64,000 nt of DNA from Aminobacter ciceronei (GCF_014138625.1 NZ_JACJHY010000003.1:248001-312000); one strand, 5' to 3'; positions 54,804 to 63,840 are shown, numbered from the stretch's first letter. A program made the numbers and translations. Notes: generated by a model not told the origin, from the letters alone.

Positions 54804-55442
54804 ATGGAAACGAAGAATCTCATCACGGCGATTTCCAGCGACGCGGCAGCAGGCCGGCGTTCGTTCGGCACGCTGCTGCGCGCCGCCTTCGTTGCGGCAA
54901 GCGTCATTGCCGCTGTCGTCTTTTCCGTCGTCGCCGGCCCGCGCGCCGATTTTGCCGCCGCCGCCGAAACCTGGCGTTTCCTCCTCAAATTCGTTGTCAC
55001 CCTGGCGCTGGTTGCCACATCGGGTGCGGTGGCTATTGCACTCGCCCGTCCCGGTGCACGGCTTGGCATGCGTGTCGCGTTGCTCGCTGCCGCACCCGCC
55101 ATCCTGCTCGGCGCGGTCCTGATCGAACTCACCACCATTGCCCCTTCTGAATGGGCGACCCGGCTTGTCGGCACCAACAACATGGTTTGCCTGACGCTGA
55201 TCCCACTCATCGGTCTCGGCCCGCTCGCCATCTTCCTCGTCGCCATGCGCCAGGGCGCGCCGACGCGGCCCAGCCTCGCCGGTGCCGCCTGCGGCCTGCT
55301 CGCCGGCGGCCTTGCCGCGACGCTCTACGCCGCCCACTGCTTCGACGACTCGCCGTTTTTCGTCGCCACCTGGTACACGCTGGCCATCGCCATCCTGACC
55401 GTCGTCGGCGCGATCGCCGGCCGGTACGTCCTGCGCTGGTAG
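54804..55442 (+). CDS. nrsF: NrsF (DUF1109) membrane anti-sigma factor
   Basis: This 212-aa protein has six membrane helices and a short N-terminal cytoplasmic tail (METKNLITAISSDAAAGRRS). Three Cys are present, C129 (NNMVCLTLI), C163 and C179 (YAAHCFDDSPF). C129 and C179 agree with the two conserved periplasmic cysteines through which Caulobacter NrsF (Cys131/Cys181, from memory) senses metals. It should hold SigF at the membrane until metal or redox stress releases it. Confidence 0.93.
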   Translation: METKNLITAISSDAAAGRRSFGTLLRAAFVAASVIAAVVFSVVAGPRADFAAAAETWRFLLKFVVTLALVATSGAVAIALARPGARLGMRVALLAAAPAILLGAVLIELTTIAPSEWATRLVGTNNMVCLTLIPLIGLGPLAIFLVAMRQGAPTRPSLAGAACGLLAGGLAATLYAAHCFDDSPFFVATWYTLAIAILTVVGAIAGRYVLRW

Positions 55443-55462
55443 CAAAGCGCCGCAAAGCCGCG

Positions 55463-55491
55463 CTTGTTAACCCTTGCGGCCCCTGCTAAAG
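55463..55491 (+). promoter_or_regulatory. Possible promoter of lepA
   Basis: CTTGTT (55463-55468) and CTAAAG (55486-55491) are 17 bp apart. Transcription would start about 55498, almost at the ATG at 55500. Confidence 0.4.
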
Positions 55492-55499
55492 CGCGGCGC

Positions 55500-57308
55500 A
55501 TGACCACACCGCTCGACCACATCCGCAATTTCTCCATCGTTGCCCATATCGATCATGGCAAGTCGACGCTTGCCGACCGGCTGATCCAGTCCACCGGCGG
55601 GCTGGAACTGCGCGAGATGACCGAGCAGGTCCTCGACAACATGGACATCGAGCGCGAGCGCGGCATCACCATCAAGGCTCAGACCGTTCGGCTCAACTAC
55701 CGTGCCAACAATGGCGAGGATTACATCCTCAACCTGATCGACACGCCCGGACACGTCGACTTCGCCTATGAAGTCTCGCGCTCGCTGTCGGCCTGCGAGG
55801 GCTCGCTGCTCGTCGTCGACGCTTCCCAGGGCGTCGAGGCGCAGACACTGGCGAACGTCTACCAGGCCATCGACAACAACCACGAGATCGTCGTCGTCCT
55901 CAACAAGATCGACCTGCCCGCCGCCGAGCCCGAGCGCATCAAGGAGCAGGTCGAGGAAGTCATCGGCATCGACGCCTCGCAAGCCGTCCACATCTCGGCC
56001 AAGACCGGCCTCGGCATCGAGGACGTGCTCGAGGCGATCGTCACCCAGTTGCCGCCGCCGCGCGAGGGCGACATCGACGCGCCGCTCAAGGCGATGCTGG
56101 TCGACAGCTGGTACGACACCTATCTCGGCGTCATCGTCCTGGTGCGCATCATCGATGGCAAGCTCAAGAAGGGCCAGACCATCCGGATGATGGAGACCAA
56201 CGCCAAATATCTGGTCGAGCGTACCGGCGTCTTCACGCCGAAGATGGTCCAGGTCGACGAACTCGGCCCGGGTGAATTCGGCTTCTTCACCGGCTCGATC
56301 AAGGAAGTGGCCGACACCCGCGTCGGCGACACCATCACCGAGGACAAGCGCCCCACCGCAAAGGCCCTGCCGGGCTTCAAGCCGGCCCAGCCGGTGGTGT
56401 TCTGCGGCCTGTTCCCGGTCGACGCCGCCGATTTCGAGGACCTCCGCGCCGCCATGGGCAAGCTGCGCCTCAACGACGCCAGCTTCTCCTTCGAAATGGA
56501 AACCTCGGCCGCACTCGGCTTCGGTTTCCGCTGCGGCTTCCTCGGCCTGCTGCATCTCGAGATCATCCAGGAGCGGCTCGAGCGCGAGTTCAACCTCGAC
56601 CTCATCGCCACCGCCCCCAGCGTCGTCTACCGCATGAACCTCAATGACGGGTCGACCAAGGAACTGCACAATCCCGCCGACATGCCCGACGTGGTCAAGA
56701 TCGCCGCGATCGAGGAGCCGTGGATCCGCGCCACCATCCTCACCCCGGACGATTATCTCGGCTCGATCCTGAAACTCTGCCAGGAGCGCCGCGGCATTCA
56801 GGCCGACCTCTCTTATGTCGGCAAGCGCGCCATGCTGGTCTACGATCTGCCGCTCAACGAGGTCGTGTTCGATTTCTATGACCGCCTGAAGTCGATCTCC
56901 AAGGGCTACGCCTCCTTCGACTATCACCTGACCGACTACCGCGAGGGCGACCTCGTCAAGATGTCGATCCTGGTCAATGAGGAGCCCGTCGACGCGCTGT
57001 CGATGCTCGTCCATCGCACCGCCGCGGAAAAGCGCGGCCGCGTCATGGTCGAGAAGCTGAAGGAGCTGATCCCGCAGCACATGTTCAAGATCCCCGTCCA
57101 GGCCGCCATCGGCGGCAAGGTCATTGCCCGCGAGACCATCTCGGCGCTGCGCAAGGACGTCACCGCCAAGTGCTACGGCGGCGACGTCACCCGCAAGCGC
57201 AAGCTGCTCGAGAAGCAGAAAGAGGGCAAGAAGCGCATGCGCCAGTTCGGCAAGGTCGACATCCCGCAGGAAGCCTTTATCCAGGCGCTCAAGATGGGCG
57301 ACAACTAG
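55500..57308 (+). CDS. lepA: Elongation factor 4 (LepA)
   Basis: This 602-aa ribosome-bound GTPase promotes back-translocation or assembly under stress. G1 is [14 protein letters not shown], switch [12 protein letters not shown]3 [13 protein letters not shown]4 NKIDLPAA and G5 SAKTGLG. Domains II-V follow, and the LepA-specific C-terminal domain ends with [24 protein letters not shown]. The ATG at 55500 begins the family N-terminus; an in-frame TTG upstream (55464) is unlikely. No obvious Shine-Dalgarno precedes it. Confidence 0.98.
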   Translation: MTTPLDHIRNFSIVAHIDHGKSTLADRLIQSTGGLELREMTEQVLDNMDIERERGITIKAQTVRLNYRANNGEDYILNLIDTPGHVDFAYEVSRSLSACEGSLLVVDASQGVEAQTLANVYQAIDNNHEIVVVLNKIDLPAAEPERIKEQVEEVIGIDASQAVHISAKTGLGIEDVLEAIVTQLPPPREGDIDAPLKAMLVDSWYDTYLGVIVLVRIIDGKLKKGQTIRMMETNAKYLVERTGVFTPKMVQVDELGPGEFGFFTGSIKEVADTRVGDTITEDKRPTAKALPGFKPAQPVVFCGLFPVDAADFEDLRAAMGKLRLNDASFSFEMETSAALGFGFRCGFLGLLHLEIIQERLEREFNLDLIATAPSVVYRMNLNDGSTKELHNPADMPDVVKIAAIEEPWIRATILTPDDYLGSILKLCQERRGIQADLSYVGKRAMLVYDLPLNEVVFDFYDRLKSISKGYASFDYHLTDYREGDLVKMSILVNEEPVDALSMLVHRTAAEKRGRVMVEKLKELIPQHMFKIPVQAAIGGKVIARETISALRKDVTAKCYGGDVTRKRKLLEKQKEGKKRMRQFGKVDIPQEAFIQALKMGDN

Positions 57309-57319
57309 CGTTCTCTTTT

Positions 57320-57460
57320 TCCTTCTCCCCGTTCACGGGGGTGAGGAGTGCCCGGCCAACGTTCGATCAGTCGACAATGATGTGTCGACTGAAGCGACGA
57401 ACGCCCGGAGCCATAACGGAGGGCGGTGGCCCGCAGGGCCGGATGAGGGGCGGCGCAACT
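57320..57460. repeat. Mosaic repeat: outer module split by inner module
   Basis: The outer module is CCTTCTCCCCGTTCACGGGG (57321-57340) and GGTGGCCCGCAGGGCCGGAT followed by GAGGGG (57425-57450). About 80 bp in between contains GGTGAGGAGTG, the hairpin CAGTCGACA-ATGATG-TGTCGACTG (57368-57391) and CGACGAACGCCCGGAGCCAT joined to AACGGAGGGC. The same inner module, reversed, is at 30430-30520. The outer module is uninterrupted at 59681. Confidence 0.75.
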
Positions 57461-57684
57461 CTGCGCGATCTCCTAAAAGTATCAATGCCGCATGCTGATC
57501 GCGACCCGGCTTATCTCGCCCTCAACAATCGTCTCCACTCCATCTACAGTCATCCCGCAGTGCAAACGCGTATTGCACCGCAGCGTCGAATTATTCGCGG
57601 CCACGCGTCTTCGACTGTTCTGTCGATTTACTGGCATCGTGAAGATGGCTAGCCTTCCCCTCGCATTCTGCCAGAGGGAACATC
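57461..57684. other. Intergenic remainder before the FAD oxidoreductase
   Basis: About 220 bp without a supported gene; it must contain the promoter of the gene at 57685. AGAGGGAAC directly before that ATG is the ribosome binding site. Confidence 0.4.
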
Positions 57685-59658
57685 ATGAACTGGACTGAAA
57701 AGGACAAGAAACTGGGTATGGACCGCGCCATAACAAGGCGCGATTTCATGGACGGCGTGGCGATGGCGATCGGCGGCGCGGTGGCCTTGCGCGCCATGGG
57801 CCCCGGCCAGGCACGCGCGCAAGCTGCCGCCACCGCCTACCCGCCTGCCGCTGCGGAGCTGCAGGGGCAGACCGACACTGCCCAGAATGTCATGCATGCC
57901 GTCCGCGACGGCACCTACTGGTCCGACGCCGGCCCGGTCACGTCGAGCGCCGAGAGCTACGACCTCGTCGTCGTCGGTGCCGGTATTTCGGGCCTTGCCG
58001 CCGCACATGCCTTCCGCAAACAGGCCGGCCCCGACAAGCGTGTGCTGATCGTCGATCCGCTCGCCGATTTCGGCGGCCACGCCAAGCGCAACGAATTCAC
58101 CGCTTCGAATGGTTCGAAGCTGATCGGTTATGGCGGCAGCCAGTCGATGCAGACGCCGAGTTACTTCAGCCCCGCCGTCAACGCGCTGCTCGCCGACATC
58201 GGCATCGAACCGAAACGCTTCGAAACCTTCTACGATCAGAAATGGTCCGATGATCGCGGCCTGTCGGGCGCCATCTTCTTCTCCAAGGAGCAGTGGGGCG
58301 AGGACAGGCTGGTGATCCGCAAGGGCAAGCCGGCCGAATGGGTGGCCAACACACCGCTCAACGACAAGGCCAAGGCCGACCTGATCCAGCTTATGGAAGC
58401 GCCCGGCGACTATCTGCCCGGCCTAAACAGCGAGCAGCGCCTGCAGAAACTGTCGGAGATCACCTACAGGGCGTTCCTGCTCGACCATGCCAAGGTCGAC
58501 CCGCAAGTCGCTGACTATTTTGCCACCTCGACCAATGGCTATTTCGGCGTCGGCATCGACACTGCGAGCGCACTCGACGCGCGCGCCAACGGAAATCCGG
58601 GTTTTGACGGTATGGATCTCGGCGAGGCTGTGTCGAAATACAACAGCCCGTCCGGCCGTCTCGCCTTCACCGACCCCGACGACTACATCTACCATTTCCC
58701 CGACGGCAATGCCGGCATCGCCCGCGCTCTGGTACGCGCGCTGGTGCCAGGCGCGCTTGCCGGCACGACAATGGAGGAGCTGGTTACCGAAACCGTCGAC
58801 TATTCAGCCCTCGACAAGCCGGAAAACGCTGTCCGCATCAGGCTGAATTCGACAGTCGTCAAGGTCGCGCATGATGGCGCCCCAGGCAGCGCCAGCTCGG
58901 TTACCGTCACCTATGCCGATATCAAGGGCAAGCCGGTCAGCATCAAGGCCGGGCACGTCGTGCTCGCCTGCTGGCACCGGGTCATTCCCTATCTCACCGA
59001 CGAACTCGGCACTGAGCAGACAACTGCCCTCAACGACCAGCAGAAGGTGCCGCTGATCTACGCCAACGTCCAGCTGCGCAACTGGGAGGCCTTCGACAAG
59101 CTCAAGATCGACGGTTTCAGGGCGCGCGGCGATTTCTGGAGCGGCGCCGACATCGATTTCCCCGTCTCGATGGGCGCCTACAAATTCGCCGACAAGCCTG
59201 AGGATCCCGTCATCTTGCACCTCTCCAAGGTGATGACCAGCCCGGGCCTTGCCCCGCGCGAACAGGCGCTGGCCGGGCGGCGGGCAATGATGGCGCTGAG
59301 CTTCGAGGAGATGGAGCGCTCGATCCGCGACCTGCTCGGCCGCGCCCTGTCAGGCGGCGGCTTCGACCCCGCTCGCGACATAGAGGCCATCACCTGCAAT
59401 CGCTGGTCGCACGGCTACGCCTACGAATATATGCGCCCCGGCGACCGTTTCTGGCCCGACGGCCCGCTGCCCATCGAAGCCGCGCGCAAGCCATGGGGCC
59501 GCATCTCGATCGCCAACGCCGACAGCGGCGCCTACGCCTACGCCCATTCGGCGATCGACCAGGGCGTGCGTGCGGTACGGGATCTGCTGGGGACGCCTGA
59601 AGGAGCGCCCGACTATGCCCGCTTCCCGGGGCCTCCGGCGGAGAAGATCGGGCTCTAA
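57685..59658 (+). CDS. Tat-exported FAD/NAD(P)-binding oxidoreductase, spermidine dehydrogenase-like
   Basis: This 657-aa protein has a twin-arginine-type signal (MDRAITRRDFMDGVAMAIGGAVALRAMG), a Rossmann FAD motif DLVVVGAGISGLAAAHAFR near residue 93, and VDPLADFGGHAKRNEF, the FAD second motif. The C-terminal segment has AITCNRWSHGYAYEYMRPGDRFWPD and RISIANADSGAYAYAHSAIDQGVRA. Overall it resembles periplasmic spermidine dehydrogenases, but the substrate is not proven. It stands alone between two repeats. Confidence 0.85.
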   Translation: MNWTEKDKKLGMDRAITRRDFMDGVAMAIGGAVALRAMGPGQARAQAAATAYPPAAAELQGQTDTAQNVMHAVRDGTYWSDAGPVTSSAESYDLVVVGAGISGLAAAHAFRKQAGPDKRVLIVDPLADFGGHAKRNEFTASNGSKLIGYGGSQSMQTPSYFSPAVNALLADIGIEPKRFETFYDQKWSDDRGLSGAIFFSKEQWGEDRLVIRKGKPAEWVANTPLNDKAKADLIQLMEAPGDYLPGLNSEQRLQKLSEITYRAFLLDHAKVDPQVADYFATSTNGYFGVGIDTASALDARANGNPGFDGMDLGEAVSKYNSPSGRLAFTDPDDYIYHFPDGNAGIARALVRALVPGALAGTTMEELVTETVDYSALDKPENAVRIRLNSTVVKVAHDGAPGSASSVTVTYADIKGKPVSIKAGHVVLACWHRVIPYLTDELGTEQTTALNDQQKVPLIYANVQLRNWEAFDKLKIDGFRARGDFWSGADIDFPVSMGAYKFADKPEDPVILHLSKVMTSPGLAPREQALAGRRAMMALSFEEMERSIRDLLGRALSGGGFDPARDIEAITCNRWSHGYAYEYMRPGDRFWPDGPLPIEAARKPWGRISIANADSGAYAYAHSAIDQGVRAVRDLLGTPEGAPDYARFPGPPAEKIGL

Positions 59659-59675
59659 AGCGGGCGATCGACGCT

Positions 59676-59745
59676 TTATCCTTCTCCCCGTTCACGGGGA
59701 GAAGGTGGCCCGCAGGGCCGGATGAGGGGCAGCGCAAACCAGCTC
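59676..59745. repeat. Intact outer module of mosaic repeat
   Basis: CCTTCTCCCCGTTCACGGGG, AGAAGGTGGCCCGCAGGGCC and GGATGAGGGGCAGCGCAA run continuously, without the inner module seen at 57344-57424. Confidence 0.75.
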
Positions 59746-59796
59746 TTAAATGTCGTGTCAGCCATCACGGATACGCAAGATGAGTGGGCTCTATCG

Positions 59797-60261
59797 CTAC
59801 CTCCCAAACCGCATCACCCAGTTCACCTCCCACGTTTCGCCACTATCCCTGGACATCGCCTGTTCCCAGCGCGGTTCCTCCCCGCCAGTCCAGAGGAACC
59901 GCACGCGCACCGGCACACCGCCCTCGACATCGTCGCCATAGAAGATGCCACGCCCGTCCTCGAACCTCCCGATCGTCGGCGGGAACAGCCGATAACTCTT
60001 TGTGTCGCTCCAGTAGATCGACCACAGCCCCGTCTCCGGGTTGTAGAGCCTGAGCGTCATGCCGGTGAAGCCGCGCTCTGGCACCGTCATCTGGTCGAGA
60101 TTGCCGCCGAACGTGCCGTCGGGTGCCTGCATCACCTTTTCGATGTGCGAGAACGCGGTGAACGTCTCCCATTCGGTGGAACCCACCAGCCGCGCGCGCA
60201 GGCGTTCGTTGGTCACCGTCCAGTCGCCGATCAGGAAATCGAAATCGTCAAAGCCGCTCAT
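59797..60261 (-). CDS. DUF1579-type protein
   Basis: This 154-aa protein begins MSGFDDFDFLIGDWTVTNERLRARL, the FDFLIGxWxVxN pattern of DUF1579, and continues with DQMTVPERGFTGMTLRLYNPETGLWSIYWSD and WTGGEEPRWEQAMSRDSGETWEVNWVMRF. It should form a lipocalin-like beta barrel. Ligand and role are unknown. It is divergent from the small lipoprotein gene. Confidence 0.85.
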   Translation of the reverse strand: MSGFDDFDFLIGDWTVTNERLRARLVGSTEWETFTAFSHIEKVMQAPDGTFGGNLDQMTVPERGFTGMTLRLYNPETGLWSIYWSDTKSYRLFPPTIGRFEDGRGIFYGDDVEGGVPVRVRFLWTGGEEPRWEQAMSRDSGETWEVNWVMRFGR

Positions 60262-60422
60262 GCCATCCTCCCATTGGTTTGCCCAGGAATAGCAGACCCC
60301 TGCTGACAGGCTTCTGTCAGCAACTGCCCGCGAAGGCCGGCAAGCGATGGCTTGACCTTGCCGGCACCTCGGGCTCATCTGCCGCCGCGATCCCGCCACA
60401 GCTTCCGCGTAACGCCCGCCCC

Positions 60423-60602
60423 ATGAAATTGCTCACCGCCCTTCTTGCCCTGGCCACCCTCTCCGCCTGCGCCTCCCGTGCGCCGGTGCCGCCAGCGCCC
60501 GTCGCCGCCCCACCTGTTGCCGTGCAGCCCGTCGTCGAGCCGCTGCCGGCAGGTGTCAAGCCGCTGACGGTCGAGCAGGACGAACAGATTTCGCAGGGTT
60601 GA
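60423..60602 (+). CDS. Small lipoprotein of unknown function
   Basis: This 59-aa protein has a lipobox LSAC (signal KLLTALLALATLSAC), after which the mature part is a Pro/Ala/Val-rich linker (APVPPAPVAAPPVAVQPVV) and a short acidic end (LTVEQDEQISQG). Such small lipoproteins probably span or touch the cell wall. Its neighbours give no functional hint. Confidence 0.7.
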   Translation: MKLLTALLALATLSACASRAPVPPAPVAAPPVAVQPVVEPLPAGVKPLTVEQDEQISQG

Positions 60603-61008
60603 GCGGGGATGAACTTGCTCCGCAGGCTGCTTCGCTTTTTTCTGCTTGGTATCGTTCCTTCGCACCCCCCCCCTTCTGGCCTGCCGGCGTTCGATGCTCG
60701 AAAAGCCAAGCAATTGGCTTTTCGTCCGCTGCGCGGACCTCATCGCACCCCCCCACAAGGAGGGAGATTAGTCGCGTCGCCGGCGGCGCAAGTCCTGCAA
60801 GATTGCGGGGATTCAGCTTACTGTCTCGGCGATTGGGCGCGGCGACGATGACAGCGTGATCTCCCTCCTTGCGGGGGAGATGGCCGGCAGGCCAGAGGGG
60901 GGTGCGAAGGAACGCAAGCCCTCAGAATCTGCGTCTAGCGCAAGCAGCCCTTGCCAGCGAACGCGGTAGCGATAAGCTCGGCCCATATCCACGGAGGCCG
61001 CGAAAAAC
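60603..61008. other. Repeat-filled intergenic region of about 400 bp
   Basis: No supported gene. Most of it (60653-60914) is a composite inverted repeat; the rest is a short Arg/Ser-rich open frame that I do not accept as coding. Confidence 0.5.
60653..60914. repeat. Inverted pair of mosaic repeats (MITE-like)
   Basis: The left arm (60653-60688) begins CGTTCCTTCGCACC and ends TTCTGGCCTGCCGGC; the right arm (60883-60914), GCCGGCAGGCCAGAGGGG followed by GGTGCGAAGGAACG, is its near-perfect complement with a shorter C tract. The inner arms are CAAGGAGGGAGAT (60756-60768) and ATCTCCCTCCTTG (60859-60871). Inside lies the hairpin CGAAAAGCCAA-GCAA-TTGGCTTTTCG (60699-60724). No transposase gene is present. 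Confidence 0.75.
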
Positions 61009-61647
61009 ATGGCCAAGGGCATGGTCGAGGGCGAGAAGATCGATGTCGGCTTTTCCGGTCGTCGCTGCATCCACTCGCGCAATTGCGTTCTCGCCAATCC
61101 TCATGTCTTCGAGCCCAATGCGCCGGGCGAATGGATTCACCCGGACGCGGCGTCTGTCGAGCAGATCGTGGCGATCGCCGAAAGCTGTCCTTCGGGCGCC
61201 CTCACCTATCGCCGCCGGGATGGCGGGCCGGCTGAGGCGCCGCCGGTGGTCAACACGGTTCGCATCCGCGAGAACGGGCCGCTGGCCGTGCATGCCGAAA
61301 TCGTCTTCAACGGCGAGACCTTCCATCGCGCCACCTTGTGCCGCTGCGGTGCCTCTGAGAACAAGCCGTTCTGCGACGGCAGCCACACCAAGACCGGCTT
61401 TGTCGCCACCGGTGAGCCGGTGTTGAAGCAGTCCCAGCCGCTCGCTGCCCGGGATGGGCCGCTGGTCGTCACGCCGCAGCCCAACGGCAACCTCAAGCTC
61501 GAGGGCAATGTCGAGATCGTCACCGGCACCGGCCACACGATCGACCGCGCGACAAAAGTCTGGCTTTGCCGCTGCGGCCAGTCGGCCAACAAGCCCTGGT
61601 GCGACAACACCCACAAGCGCGTGTCGTGGTCGACGGAAGGTCGATGA
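61009..61647 (+). CDS. Iron-sulfur protein with Fer4_19 and two CDGSH motifs
   Basis: This 212-aa protein starts with a divergent ferredoxin-like domain (DUF1271/Fer4_19; CIHSRNCVLANPHVF ... CPSGALTYRR, residues about 18-68) and then has two CDGSH-type [2Fe-2S] sites: CRCGASENKPFCDGSH near residue 110 and CRCGQSANKPWCDNTH near residue 187, the second with Asn for Gly. It likely carries electrons or clusters. GGAGG upstream supports the ATG at 61009. It is followed at 61648 by a repeat. Confidence 0.92.
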   Translation: MAKGMVEGEKIDVGFSGRRCIHSRNCVLANPHVFEPNAPGEWIHPDAASVEQIVAIAESCPSGALTYRRRDGGPAEAPPVVNTVRIRENGPLAVHAEIVFNGETFHRATLCRCGASENKPFCDGSHTKTGFVATGEPVLKQSQPLAARDGPLVVTPQPNGNLKLEGNVEIVTGTGHTIDRATKVWLCRCGQSANKPWCDNTHKRVSWSTEGR

Positions 61648-61710
61648 CAAGCCAACGATTTGGCTTGGCAAACGGCTAAGCGCCCGTAGCCACAGCGGAG
61701 GGCAGGCTTC
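61648..61710. repeat. Mosaic repeat fragment with AAGCCAA hairpin
   Basis: CAAGCCAA-CGAT-TTGGCTTG (61648-61667), then AGCGCCCGTAGCCACAGCGG followed by AGGGC, close to the CGCCCGGAGCCATA module at 57400. Confidence 0.65.
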
Positions 61711-61821
61711 ATTGCATGACGTGCTGAGCTGAGCCGGTCGTTTCATCAGGCTGGCCAATTTTGCTTTGCAGGCGATATCGGCTAAGCGGAACGGAACTCA
61801 CGAACGCCGGAAGCCCAGCGC

Positions 61822-63840
61822 ATGCACGCCAGCCATCCTCTCTATCTCGGTATCGACACCGGCGGCACTTACACCGACGCCGTATTGTGGTCCGAGGCGC
61901 TTGACCCGCAGGGCAGGGTGCTGGCCAAGGCCAAGTCGCTGACCACCCGCCACGACCTGGCGGTTGGCATTTCGGGCGCGGTCGACGCGGTGCTGGACAA
62001 GGCTGGCGTCAACCCCGCCGCCATCAAGCTGGTGTCGATGTCGACGACGCTTGCCACCAACGCTTTGGTCGAGGGCCAGGGCGGGCGCGTGGCGCTGGTC
62101 ATGATCGGCTTCTCCGAGGCTGACCTCGCCCGCGACGGGCTGAAGACCGCGCTCGGCACCGATCCGCTGGTGCTGTGCGAGGGCGGCCATGACGTCCACG
62201 GCAACGCCCGCACGCTTGATCTCGGAGCCCTCGAAGCGGCCTTGCCAGAATTGGCGAAATCCGTCTCGGGCTTCGCCGTCTGCGCCTATTTCGCCACCCG
62301 CAACCCGGCTCATGAGACCGCCGCCCGCGACCTTATCCGCGAGGCGACGGGCATGCCAGTCACCACCAGCCACGAGTTGTCGGCCAAGCTCGGCGGCCCG
62401 CGCCGGGCCCTGACCACGCTGCTCAATGCCCGCCTGATCTCGATGATCGACCGCCTCGTCGCCGCGACCGAAGGGTTCCTCGACAAGCGCAAGATCAATG
62501 CGCCCTTGATGGTGGTGCGCGGTGATGGCGCGCTAGTGTCTGCCCAATTCGCCCGCCAGCGGCCGATCGAGACAATCCTGTCCGGTCCCGCTGCCAGCCT
62601 CGTCGGCGCCCGTCACATGACCGGGCTCGACAATGCTGTCGTCTCCGACATCGGCGGTACCACCACCGATGTCGCCGTGCTCGACCATGGCCGCCCGCGC
62701 CTCGACCCCGAGGGCGCCACCGTCGGCGGCTTCCGCACCATGGTCGAGGCTGTCGCCATGCGCACCTTCGGCCTCGGTGGCGATTCCGAGGTGTCGCTGG
62801 AGGAAGGCGGGCTGAAGCCGAAGATGTCGCTCGGCCCGCGCCGCCTGGTGCCGCTGGCGCTTGCCGGCATGGTCCATGGCGAGGCGGTCTCGGTGGAGCT
62901 GGAACGCCAGCTGCGCGCCCCCAATCCCGGCCGCATGGATGGCCGTTTTGCTGTGCGCACCGGCGTGCCCGAGCAACTGGCGGCAGGGTTGACCGCGCCG
63001 GAGGCAAAGCTCTACGACCAGATTACCGGCGTGCCGCAGCCGATCGACCGCCTGCTCACCTCCAACGCCCAGAATGCCACGCTCAATCGGCTGGTGTCGC
63101 GCGGGCTTGTCCATGTCTGTGGCTTCACGCCTTCGGACGCCGCTCATGTGCTTGGCCGCCAGGCCAATTGGGACGAGGCGGCGGCCAGGCTCGGCGCCGA
63201 GCTGTTCGCCCGCAAGCGCGACGGTCGCGGCCAGCCGGTCGCGGCGAGCCCGGAGGCGATTGCCGAACGCGTGCTGGCGACGTTGACCCGCCTGTCGGCG
63301 GAGGTGATCCTCGAAACCGCCTTCGCCGAGGATGGGCTCGACGGTGCTGCAACCGTGGCACACGCCCTGGTACAGCGCGCCGTCGACGCCCATCCTGGCA
63401 TCGCTCGCTTCACGGTCGCGCTCGACCGTCCGGTCATCGGTCTCGGCGCCTCGGCCCCGCTGCATTATGCCGGCCTGCCGCCGCTGGTCGGTAACGAATG
63501 CGTGGTGCCTAGGGATACCGACGTCGCCAACGCGCTGGGGGCGGTTGTCGGCCAGGTCCGCGTGACGGCCGAGGCCCGCGTCAGCCAGCCCAAGGAAGGT
63601 CTGTTCCGCGTCGCCGTCGGCGAATTGTTGCGCGATTTCACCGACGAGGAGGCGGCGATGGCGCTGGCGGAAGCCGAAGCGCGCGCCATAGTTGGCGCGA
63701 GGGCTCGCGATGCCGGCACCGATGCGGCAGAGGTCGAAGTGACTGTCGATCTCAAAGTCTCGACGGTCGAAAGCCAGCGCATGTTCATCGAGGCGCATGT
63801 GCTTGCCACCGCCAGCGGCCGGCCCCGGATCGCGGTTTGA
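61822..63840 (+). CDS. Hydantoinase/oxoprolinase family protein (HyuA-like)
   Basis: This 672-aa protein begins with HyuA-type N-terminal ATP-binding motif LGIDTGGTYTDAVLW and contains STTLATNALVEGQGGRVALVM, SDIGGTTTDVAVLDHG and GLGGDSEVSLEEGG. The family includes 5-oxoprolinase, N-methylhydantoinase A and acetone carboxylase-like subunits, so only a cyclic amide or related substrate can be inferred. No HyuB partner is visible, but the gene truncated at the window end might be related. GGAAG precedes the ATG at 61822. Confidence 0.9.
   Translation: MHASHPLYLGIDTGGTYTDAVLWSEALDPQGRVLAKAKSLTTRHDLAVGISGAVDAVLDKAGVNPAAIKLVSMSTTLATNALVEGQGGRVALVMIGFSEADLARDGLKTALGTDPLVLCEGGHDVHGNARTLDLGALEAALPELAKSVSGFAVCAYFATRNPAHETAARDLIREATGMPVTTSHELSAKLGGPRRALTTLLNARLISMIDRLVAATEGFLDKRKINAPLMVVRGDGALVSAQFARQRPIETILSGPAASLVGARHMTGLDNAVVSDIGGTTTDVAVLDHGRPRLDPEGATVGGFRTMVEAVAMRTFGLGGDSEVSLEEGGLKPKMSLGPRRLVPLALAGMVHGEAVSVELERQLRAPNPGRMDGRFAVRTGVPEQLAAGLTAPEAKLYDQITGVPQPIDRLLTSNAQNATLNRLVSRGLVHVCGFTPSDAAHVLGRQANWDEAAARLGAELFARKRDGRGQPVAASPEAIAERVLATLTRLSAEVILETAFAEDGLDGAATVAHALVQRAVDAHPGIARFTVALDRPVIGLGASAPLHYAGLPPLVGNECVVPRDTDVANALGAVVGQVRVTAEARVSQPKEGLFRVAVGELLRDFTDEEAAMALAEAEARAIVGARARDAGTDAAEVEVTVDLKVSTVESQRMFIEAHVLATASGRPRIAV

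Noticed and set aside
55467-57080. 537-codon minus-strand frame over lepA
   Set aside because: Antisense shadow of lepA, rich in Asp/Gly/Leu with no domain.
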